Assembly: GCA_947445495.1 (NCBI GenBank) | Contig: CANFEI010000074.1 | Span: 1-6,537 of the forward strand | DNA from: Alcaligenaceae bacterium | Lineage (GTDB): Bacteria; Pseudomonadota; Gammaproteobacteria; Burkholderiales; Burkholderiaceae | DNA length: 6,537 nucleotides | Reading direction: 5' to 3' | Part shown: one piece after another, positions 1 through 6,061 of the stretch | How positions within the stretch are numbered: position 1 is the stretch's first letter | How the letters are laid out: each line of letters opens with the position of its first letter | Translations under genes and position numbers: made by a program | Notes under the pieces: model-generated | What the model saw: the letters and a program-made list of their open reading frames with translations, nothing else | What the model was told of the DNA's origin: nothing | Databases searched by the model: none

Positions 1-186
1 CAATTACAAGTACGTGCACTAGACGAACGCATTGCCGATCCAGATTTATATCATGACACACGTCGACAAGAACGCATGGAGACGCTCGCCAAACACGGAG
101 AACTCACCAAACGCGCTTCAGAACTTGAAGAGCTCTGGTTAAGTTTGCAAGAAGAGTTTGAGAAACTAGAGCTCAGCTCTGAATAA
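1..186 (+). CDS. C-terminal end of an ABC-F family ATPase (YheS/Uup-like), 5' part outside the window
   Basis: The reading frame is open from base 1 and ends with TAA at 184-186, giving 61 residues with no ATP-binding motifs left. The visible part is a charged helical tail: LDERIADPDLYHD near the start, then a run rich in Glu, Leu and Lys ending ELEELWLSLQEEFEKLE. This pattern (a short helix, 'ADPxLY', then a coiled-coil helix with a Trp) is typical of the C-terminal coiled coil of ABC-F proteins. Those are soluble duplicated ATPases that act on ribosomes and do not transport. YheS fits slightly better than Uup, but the catalytic part lies outside, so the subfamily is not settled. The last 14 bp overlap the convergent uvrD gene. 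The frame uses TTA, CTA and other AT-ending codons somewhat more freely than its neighbours, but the piece is too short to read this as foreign origin. Confidence 0.8.
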   Translation, partial: QLQVRALDERIADPDLYHDTRRQERMETLAKHGELTKRASELEELWLSLQEEFEKLELSSE

Positions 187-2491
187 TATCGAGCTGGGCG
201 ACACCGAGCGCTAAGGTCTTGGCACCCACATCCCTAAACTGAATTTGCGCTTGGGCATCGATCCCACTACCCGCTAAGCCTACGATCGTGCCGTCGCCAA
301 AGCGCGCGTGCCGCACGCCTTGTCCCACTCGAAACTGCTGTGACCCAACCGTCACGCCACTGGTAACGCTGCGCGGCGCCACCGCTGCGACACTAGACTT
401 GGTGTGCCGAGCATAGGGATCGAAACCGCCCCCGCTACTTTTCCAGCGCGGCTCTGAATCGCTCAAACCCTGCTTGGGTGTTAACCACTTCAAGTGCTCG
501 TCGGGCACCTCGGATAAAAATCGTGAGCGCATCGCGTACCGCGTTTGCCCATGCAACATCCGACTCTGCGCCAGGCTGAAGTACAACCGCTCTCGTGCCC
601 GCGTGATCGCCACATACATTAAGCGTCGCTCTTCTTCCAGCCCGGCTTGCTCAAGAATGCTGTTTTCGTGGGGAAACAAGCCCTCTTCAATTCCGGTAAT
701 AAAGACCGCGTCAAACTCAAGTCCCTTGGCGGCGTGCACCGTCATTAACTGCACCGCATCTTGGCCCGCTTGTGCCTGGTTATCACCCGCCTCAAGTGCC
801 GCATGCGATAAGAATGCCATCAGTGGTGACAAACCGTCAAAACCAACCCGTAATGCGTCGCTCGCCACTTGCGATACCGCGTCGTTATCAACGCCTTGGT
901 CGTCGCCTGCATCATCCGACGTGGGCGCTTGCAGCGCAACGCCAGCAGGCAGCCCATCGAGGTTAGCCTCCGATACAAACGCAGCCGCCGCAGTCACAAG
1001 TTCTTTTAAGTTTTCAATGCGATCCGCGCCCTCACGGTCCAGCTGATAGTGCGCGATCAATCCGCTTTGATCGATCACGTGCTCAACCATTTCTGGCAGA
1101 GGCAAATCACGCGTCTCTGCTGCCAAGCGTTGGATCATGGTGGCGAACTGCGCAAGATTCGATCCGCCTTTGCCAGCCACACGCGCCACAGCAGACGCCA
1201 AGCTCGTGTCATAGGTGCGGGCCTGATCACCCAACAGTTCAAGAGTCCGTGCACCAATGCCGCGCGGCGGAAAATTCACCACACGCATCCACGATGTATC
1301 GTCATCCGCATTCGCCATCAAACGCAAATAAGCCAAGGCGTGCTTGACTTCTTGACGCTCAAAGAATCGTAAGCCCCCGTAGACCTTATAGGCAATCCCC
1401 GAGGAGAACAGCGCGTGCTCGATCACACGCGATTGGGCATTGCTGCGATAAAGCACAGCAATCTGACTGCGATCTCGCCCGTCAGAAATCAGTCCACGTA
1501 CCTCGTCGACCAACCACTGTGCTTCGAGCAAATCTGTCGGTTGCTCTACGACGCGGATTTGTTCACCCTCGCCTTGTTCGGTCCACAAGTTCTTGCCGAG
1601 ACGCCCATTGTTATGACTGATCAGTGCATTCGCAGAATCCAGAATATGCCCAAACGAACGATAGTTCTGTTCGAGCCGAATCACGGTGCCCCGTGCGTAG
1701 TCCCGCTCAAAGTCAGCCATATTGCCGACATTTGCCCCGCGAAACGCGTAGATTGATTGATCGTCATCACCCACAGCAAACAAGCTCGCGCCACCGCCAG
1801 CCAAAAGCGTCAGCCATTTGTACTGCAGGGTGTTGGTATCCTGAAACTCATCAACCAGCACATGCTTGAAGCGACGTTGATAATGACTACGGATCGGCTC
1901 ATTGCGCGCGAGCAACTCATAGGCGCGCAGCAAAAGCTCAGGGAAGTCTACGACCCCTTCGCGCTGACATTGGGTTTCATAGAGGGTATAGATTTCTATT
2001 AAGCGTCGCCGAAAACTATCGCTTGCTTCGACATCGCCTGGGCGCAAGCCATCTTCCTTTGCCCCATTGATAAACCGCTGCACATCACGAGGGGGAAATT
2101 TTTCATCGTCAATACCATTCGCTTTGAGTAACCGCTTGATCGCCGCGAACTGGTCGGCCGTATCGAGAATTTGAAACGCCTGCGGCAAGCCCGCATCACG
2201 ATGATGCGCCCGCAGCATACGGTTGCACAAACCATGGAAAGTGCCAATCCACAACCCGCGCGTATCAATCGGCAGAATCGCGGACACCCGCGCGACCATC
2301 TCGCGCGCGGCTTTATTGGTAAACGTTACAGCAAGAATTCCCAGCGGGCTGACCTGACCGGTCTGAATCAGCCATGCCATACGGGTGGTGAGCACTCGGG
2401 TCTTTCCGCTTCCTGCCCCTGCCAACACGAGGGCATGCTGCGCAGGGAGTGTGACCGCCTCGCGTTGAGGCGCGTTAAGCTTGTCGATCAT
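173..2491 (-). CDS. uvrD: DNA helicase II, UvrD (superfamily 1A, 3'-5')
   Basis: ATP-driven 3'-5' DNA helicase of 772 residues. In known relatives it removes UvrC and the incised strand in nucleotide excision repair, unwinds during mismatch repair, and can backtrack RNA polymerase. All superfamily 1A motifs are visible: Q motif LNAPQREAV (5-13), Walker A AGAGSGKT (24-31), Ia AVTFTNKAAREM (54-65), Ib GTFHGLC (83-89), Walker B VDEFQD (213-218), III GDDDQSIYAFRG (241-252), IV QNYRS (275-279), TVHAAKGLEFD (584-594) and VI EERRLMYVAITRAR (about 619-632). After a Ser/Gly-rich linker (about 671-716), residues 717-770 (FRVGQGVRHARFGDGTIVGL...) match the Tudor-like C-terminal domain that separates UvrD/PcrA from Rep. 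E. coli UvrD is 720 residues; most of the excess is an acidic insert at about 508-553. The ATG overlaps the desaturase stop as ATGA, with no Shine-Dalgarno and a small hairpin just before it, so translation probably depends on the upstream gene. The 3' end overlaps the ABC-F gene. Confidence 0.97.
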   Translation of the reverse strand: MIDKLNAPQREAVTLPAQHALVLAGAGSGKTRVLTTRMAWLIQTGQVSPLGILAVTFTNKAAREMVARVSAILPIDTRGLWIGTFHGLCNRMLRAHHRDAGLPQAFQILDTADQFAAIKRLLKANGIDDEKFPPRDVQRFINGAKEDGLRPGDVEASDSFRRRLIEIYTLYETQCQREGVVDFPELLLRAYELLARNEPIRSHYQRRFKHVLVDEFQDTNTLQYKWLTLLAGGGASLFAVGDDDQSIYAFRGANVGNMADFERDYARGTVIRLEQNYRSFGHILDSANALISHNNGRLGKNLWTEQGEGEQIRVVEQPTDLLEAQWLVDEVRGLISDGRDRSQIAVLYRSNAQSRVIEHALFSSGIAYKVYGGLRFFERQEVKHALAYLRLMANADDDTSWMRVVNFPPRGIGARTLELLGDQARTYDTSLASAVARVAGKGGSNLAQFATMIQRLAAETRDLPLPEMVEHVIDQSGLIAHYQLDREGADRIENLKELVTAAAAFVSEANLDGLPAGVALQAPTSDDAGDDQGVDNDAVSQVASDALRVGFDGLSPLMAFLSHAALEAGDNQAQAGQDAVQLMTVHAAKGLEFDAVFITGIEEGLFPHENSILEQAGLEEERRLMYVAITRARERLYFSLAQSRMLHGQTRYAMRSRFLSEVPDEHLKWLTPKQGLSDSEPRWKSSGGGFDPYARHTKSSVAAVAPRSVTSGVTVGSQQFRVGQGVRHARFGDGTIVGLAGSGIDAQAQIQFRDVGAKTLALGVAQLDIIQS

Positions 2492-3687
2492 GCCGCATAG
2501 CGGCGTAGACGCAAGGCGAACTCCTCAAGGCTGGCGATTCCACTTTGTTGTGCGCGCTGGCACCAAGCTTGTAAGTCGTGAAGCAGTTGCTCACTCGACG
2601 ACGTAGAACTATCCCAAAGTTTGACGAGCTCATAACGCATTTGCACCATGGTCGACAGAGATTCATTCAACGAAATCGCTTGATCAATACGTGCGCGCTC
2701 GGCAGGAGCGAGGTTTTCTTCACCACGCCCTAACCAGTGGGTTGCCGCAGCTAACGCTTGCGCTTTGTCTTCACTGGGCGCGACCTGCAAGCGCGCGAGT
2801 TCATCACGACATGCGGTTTTCATCAACCCGGTGTAGCGTGCCAAGATTTCATAGCGATGTGCAATCACTCCTTGCAAGGTGCGCTGGTCAATTCCGGTTT
2901 TACCTGTGGCTTCCAGCCGCAACTTGGGCGCCACCTTTTTAATTTGCACCAGACCGAGCGCTTTTAAACCAAGTATGTAGACCCAACCGATATCGATCTC
3001 GTACCACTTGCTGGAAAACTTGGCTGAGCTACCAAACGCGTGGTGATTATTGTGCAGCTCTTCGCCGCCAATCAAAATTCCCCAAGGAAAAACATTGGTG
3101 CTGGTATCAGGGCAGGCGAAATTACGATAGCCCCAGAAATGACCAACACCATTGACCACGCCAGCCGCCCAGAACGGGATCCAGGCCATTTGAATCGCCC
3201 AAACGGTCAATCCCATTGCACCAAACAAACTGACATCGATAATCAACATCAACAGAATGCCGCGCGCACTAAACTTGGTATACACGTTGCGTTCAAGCCA
3301 ATCATCCGGTGTGCCATGCCCGAACTTGCTCAGCGTTTCAGCATTTTTTGATTCATGGCGATAAAGTTCAGCCCCACTAAATAAAACCTTATTAATGCCG
3401 TACATTATCGGCGAGTGGGGATCCCCTTCACGCTCGCAACGGGCATGGTGCTTGCGATGAATAGCCACCCATTCCTTGGTGACCATTCCAGTGGTCATCC
3501 AAAGCCAAAAACGGAAGAAATGCGTCACAGCCGGATGCAAATCTAGGCCTCGATGTGCCTGGCAACGATGCAGAAATATTGTGACGGCCACAATCGTGAT
3601 GTGTGTGACCACCAGGGTGTAAATAACAACTTGCCACCAAGATGCCTGCAGCAAACCACCTGCGCCAAACGAAATGAGTTCTTTCAT
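2488..3687 (-). CDS. desA: Membrane fatty-acid desaturase, DesA-like delta-9 type
   Basis: Integral-membrane di-iron desaturase of 399 residues that should put a cis double bond into the acyl chains of phospholipids or acyl-CoA, using O2 and an electron donor. The histidine boxes are intact: HRCQAH (40-45), HRKHH (77-81), the isolated His of GHFWGYRNF (183) and ELHNNHH (211-216). Hydrophobic spans near 18-39, 52-70, 143-165 and 168-185 fit the usual four-helix core, with the boxes on the cytoplasmic side. The last 140 residues or so (260-399) are a soluble helical tail; from memory Pseudomonas DesA, a phospholipid desaturase, has a similar one, hence the symbol, although an acyl-CoA desaturase cannot be excluded. 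The ATG start (MKELISFG) sits shortly before the first membrane span as in relatives, but I see no clear Shine-Dalgarno in front of it. The stop overlaps the uvrD start by 4 bp, while 93 bp separate the gene from the methyltransferase upstream, so it may have its own promoter. Confidence 0.93.
   Translation of the reverse strand: MKELISFGAGGLLQASWWQVVIYTLVVTHITIVAVTIFLHRCQAHRGLDLHPAVTHFFRFWLWMTTGMVTKEWVAIHRKHHARCEREGDPHSPIMYGINKVLFSGAELYRHESKNAETLSKFGHGTPDDWLERNVYTKFSARGILLMLIIDVSLFGAMGLTVWAIQMAWIPFWAAGVVNGVGHFWGYRNFACPDTSTNVFPWGILIGGEELHNNHHAFGSSAKFSSKWYEIDIGWVYILGLKALGLVQIKKVAPKLRLEATGKTGIDQRTLQGVIAHRYEILARYTGLMKTACRDELARLQVAPSEDKAQALAAATHWLGRGEENLAPAERARIDQAISLNESLSTMVQMRYELVKLWDSSTSSSEQLLHDLQAWCQRAQQSGIASLEEFALRLRRYAA
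2492..2504 (-). promoter_or_regulatory. Small hairpin directly before the uvrD start codon
   Basis: On the minus strand the bases GCCGC, TAT, GCGGC form a perfect 5-bp all-GC stem with a 3-nt loop, ending one base before the uvrD ATG (2489-2491). The hairpin lies in the last codons of the desaturase (Arg-Tyr-Ala-Ala), where a Shine-Dalgarno for uvrD would be expected and none is seen. A ribosome finishing the desaturase would melt it and sit on the ATGA overlap, which suits coupled re-initiation. The inverted repeat is seen directly; the regulatory role is inference, and a 5-bp stem can occur by chance. Confidence 0.4.
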
Positions 3688-3780
3688 GTATCAGTATCAA
3701 AAAACGACAAAATAGTCAGAGAGATTTTAGCCTACCCGCCCCCTGCGTCCGCCGAGTGACCTTAAAGTTTTTGCGCAAAA
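3688..3780 (-). promoter_or_regulatory. Gap upstream of the desaturase with a possible promoter
   Basis: This 93-bp space is the only sizeable non-coding stretch in the window. Read on the minus strand it starts with a perfect 12-bp palindrome TTTTGCGCAAAA (3769-3780) touching the methyltransferase stop codon, followed by a G-rich run (3731-3753). Next comes TAAAAT (3724-3729), a 5 of 6 match to a sigma-70 -10 box, and then an AT-rich leader with a tandem TGATAC pair (3688-3699) ending at the ATG. A start site near 3717 would leave a leader of about 30 nt. The region 17 bp upstream of TAAAAT has only a poor -35 match, so either an activator is needed or this is not the promoter. I see no GC stem followed by a U run, so transcription from the methyltransferase may continue through. 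Confidence 0.35.
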
Positions 3781-5358
3781 TCAACAATCTATAGGATTTT
3801 CCACTTTGGCCTTCTTTTTGACAGGCTCTGTCTCGGCTAAGCTTTTCTTTCTTTCCATGACGGCTGCAAAAAAACCATCGGTCTGGTGTACATCGGGGCG
3901 AAGGCTTAAATAAGGCCCCTCGATCTGAAGCGGCGTACGTGCCGCCAATAGGGGTGCAGCATCGATCAGCTCAAAATCTGGATGTTCGGTAAGAAAGCGC
4001 ACCACCTGATCCTGATTTTCTTCTGCCAGAAGGCTACAGGTGGCATACACAAGCCGCCCACCTGGTGCCACACAACGTGCAGCGCTCTTCAAAATACGGG
4101 CTTGCAAATCCGTTAACTCGGTCAAGCTTTGCGTCGACTGACGCCATTTGAGGTCCGGATTACGGCGTAACGTGCCGACACCGCTGCAGGGTGCATCCAC
4201 CAACACGCGCTGCGCCTTGCCTGCCAAACGCCGCACTCTCTGGTCGTTTTCGTGGTCGATTGCCACGGGAACCACGTTGGATAACCCGCTGCGCGCGAAG
4301 CGCGGCTTAGCCTTCGCTAGACGAGTCGCTGACACATCAAAGGCGTACAAACGCCCTGTTGTGCGCATCAAGGCACCAAGCAAGAGCGTCTTACCCCCTG
4401 CGCCCGCGCAAAAATCGATCACCATCTCACCGCGCTTGGGTCCGACCAGCAAGGCGAGCAATTGACTACCCTCGTCCTGCACCTCAATCAGGCCATGTTC
4501 AAACTGATGCCACTTGTTCATCGCAGGACGACCCGTCAAACGGATACCCCAAGGCGAATAAGGCGTCGCGACCGGCGAATGACGCACGGCGTTTCCTTTT
4601 GTAAGGTCGGCGAGCATCTCGTCTCGCTCCGCCTTAAGCGGATTCACGCGAATATCCAACGGTGCACTTTGATTCAGTGCAGCCACCAGGTGCTCGAGAT
4701 CCGGCAAGTCCTTCATGCGTTCGTACAACCAGTCAGGCAAACTGCCACGCACTTCCAAGGGCATCGACAGCTCTTCGATCTGTGCAATCCGGTCTAACCA
4801 CGCGAGCTCGCCTGGGTCCAGTACAGCGCGTACTTTTTCCGGATCCATGGTCACCATTGCGCCTTGAATCGCTAACCGACGCACGGCATTACCCACACCA
4901 CTTTCAGCAAGCTGACGATAGCGGCGTAAGTGTCGCAAAACGGCATACACCACTTCAGCCACTTCTGCGCGATCCCGAATCCCAAGTTTGGGATGGGCAC
5001 GAAACCAGTGCGATACGACAGAATCAGCCGCGAAACGCCAAGTCAGCACTTCGTCCAACACCTGACGAATCTGGTCCAAGCGTGTCGTCATGACGGGTGC
5101 ACGAGGCTTGGGTACGTAGGTGGAGACCGGCTTCTCGAGTGCTGGACCTGCCTCACCTGCGTGTCCACCGAAACCACCGACGCCGGGCCTGCGTGTGCCG
5201 TGAGGCTCAGCCTTCATGAGGCGCTCTGTCGCCGAACCTGGACGCGCCGGGCGGGTCGAGCTAGCAAGCGCCGCCTGCCGAGCCAGATCTTTTTTGCTGA
5301 GACCGGAGGCCTTCGGGGCGCGCGCCTGAGTACGACTGGGCGGTTTAGGATTGCTCAT
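3781..5358 (-). CDS. RsmB/NOP-family class I SAM-dependent rRNA (cytosine-C5) methyltransferase
   Basis: A 525-residue RNA m5C methyltransferase, probably acting on rRNA in the cytoplasm. The SAM-binding motif I is VIDFCAGAGGKTLLLG (313-328), followed by YAFDVSATRLAKA (338-350) for motif II. Both cysteines of the family are present: motif IV DAPCSGVGTLRRNPDLKW (388-405, Cys391, used for product release) and motif VI YATCSLLAEEN (438-448, Cys441, the nucleophile). Residues about 90-230 should be the helical, NusB-like RNA-binding region (RDRAEVAEVVYAVLRHLRRY), and the C-terminus is Lys-rich. The first 89 residues are a basic low-complexity tail rich in Pro, Ala, Arg and Gly, so the folded protein could start at Met90 (5089-5091). 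I keep the long start because its ATG forms an ATGA overlap with the purN stop, implying coupling. Burkholderiales usually also carry a canonical RsmB next to fmt, so I give no symbol; the exact target base is unknown. Confidence 0.92.
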   Translation of the reverse strand: MSNPKPPSRTQARAPKASGLSKKDLARQAALASSTRPARPGSATERLMKAEPHGTRRPGVGGFGGHAGEAGPALEKPVSTYVPKPRAPVMTTRLDQIRQVLDEVLTWRFAADSVVSHWFRAHPKLGIRDRAEVAEVVYAVLRHLRRYRQLAESGVGNAVRRLAIQGAMVTMDPEKVRAVLDPGELAWLDRIAQIEELSMPLEVRGSLPDWLYERMKDLPDLEHLVAALNQSAPLDIRVNPLKAERDEMLADLTKGNAVRHSPVATPYSPWGIRLTGRPAMNKWHQFEHGLIEVQDEGSQLLALLVGPKRGEMVIDFCAGAGGKTLLLGALMRTTGRLYAFDVSATRLAKAKPRFARSGLSNVVPVAIDHENDQRVRRLAGKAQRVLVDAPCSGVGTLRRNPDLKWRQSTQSLTELTDLQARILKSAARCVAPGGRLVYATCSLLAEENQDQVVRFLTEHPDFELIDAAPLLAARTPLQIEGPYLSLRPDVHQTDGFFAAVMERKKSLAETEPVKKKAKVENPIDC

Positions 5359-6017
5359 GAGGGTTCCGATGAAAATAATCTGTTTTCGATGCCGTCAACC
5401 ACCACGCGTTGATCGGCAAGCAAATGCACACGGCCCTCTGCAAGCCATGTTGCAACCGCGGGGTAAACCTGATGTTCGACCGTCAGTACTCGGGCGGCGA
5501 GCGACTCAGGCGTGTCGCCTGTCAAAACTGGCACAACCCCTTGGGCGATAATCGGGCCATGGTCCAGCACCGGGGTGACGAAGTGTACGGTACAACCGTG
5601 GCTATGGACGCCTTTTGCCAACGCCTGCGCGTGTGTGTGCAAGCCAGGGAACGCCGGCAAGAGAGAGGGATGGATATTGATCAAGCGCCCCGCGTAGTGC
5701 GCAACGAAAGCGGGTGTGAGGACACGCATGAACCCGGCCAACAGGACATAGTCAGGCGAATAAGAGTCGATTTTCTGGGCCAAGGCCTCGTCAAACGCCT
5801 CCCGCGAGGCAAAGTCCGTATGGGCCACAACCCCAGTGGCGATACCCACGCCTTCGGCCCACGCGACTCCAGCCGCTTGCGCGCGACTCGCCAAGACAGC
5901 CACAACCTCGGCAGTGCAGCGGCCAGCTTGGCACGCTTGGACGATTGCCTGCATGTTCGACCCGTATCCGGAGATCAAAATAACGAAGCGCGCCCGCGAA
6001 TTAGGGGTGTCTGGCAT
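5355..6017 (-). CDS. purN: Phosphoribosylglycinamide formyltransferase 1 (GAR transformylase)
   Basis: Transfers a formyl group from 10-formyltetrahydrofolate to GAR, the third step of purine synthesis. With the ATG at 6015-6017 the protein has 220 residues (E. coli PurN has 212). The N-terminal strand and phosphate loop are FVILISGYGSNMQAI (11-25). The catalytic set is complete: Asn114 and His116 in INIHPSLLP, the His145 region HFVTPVLD, and Asp152 in LDHGP, matching E. coli Asn106, His108, His137 and Asp144. The folate-site stretch PGLHTHAQAL (124-133) is also present. The start is not certain: a GTG at 6057-6059 adds 14 residues and has a better Shine-Dalgarno (AAGAGG, 9 nt spacing) lying inside ribF, whereas the ATG has only a weak AGAG. 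I chose the ATG because family similarity begins near residue 10 of that form and a -10-like box sits suitably upstream. The stop overlaps the methyltransferase start by 4 bp. Confidence 0.95.
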   Translation of the reverse strand: MPDTPNSRARFVILISGYGSNMQAIVQACQAGRCTAEVVAVLASRAQAAGVAWAEGVGIATGVVAHTDFASREAFDEALAQKIDSYSPDYVLLAGFMRVLTPAFVAHYAGRLINIHPSLLPAFPGLHTHAQALAKGVHSHGCTVHFVTPVLDHGPIIAQGVVPVLTGDTPESLAARVLTVEHQVYPAVATWLAEGRVHLLADQRVVVDGIENRLFSSEPS

Positions 6018-6061
6018 GGAAATAGACTCTACATGTGGTGCGAAATTGTAAACTGTCACTC
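6018..6061. promoter_or_regulatory. Divergent purN/ribF start region
   Basis: Only 44 bp separate the chosen purN ATG from the ribF GTG, so promoters for both genes must lie here or inside the opposite gene. On the minus strand TACAAT (6045-6050) is a 5 of 6 match to a -10 box. It would start transcription near 6038 and give purN a leader of about 20 nt, though I find no good -35 at 15-18 bp. On the plus strand there is no convincing box or Shine-Dalgarno before the ribF GTG. I see no recognisable PurR-type or FMN-riboswitch sequence; the space is far too short for an FMN riboswitch. Confidence 0.3.

Noticed and set aside
474..1046. A 190-codon plus-strand frame inside uvrD, and several shorter ones
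   Set aside because: They lie antisense to a helicase with intact motifs, and their translations are Ser/Arg/Ala-rich with no family resemblance. Long antisense frames are expected from the codon bias of the real gene.
2475..2510. Frameshift or fusion between desaturase and uvrD
   Set aside because: Both proteins have normal ends: the desaturase ends after its helical tail and UvrD begins at the usual Q motif. The 4-bp overlap is a standard gene junction.
3688..3780. LexA (SOS) box upstream of the desaturase-uvrD pair
   Set aside because: No CTGT-N8-ACAG or close variant is present on either strand of the gap.
3761..3790. Rho-independent terminator after the methyltransferase
   Set aside because: The palindrome here has only a 4-bp GC core flanked by A and T, has no loop and no following U run, so it does not resemble a terminator.
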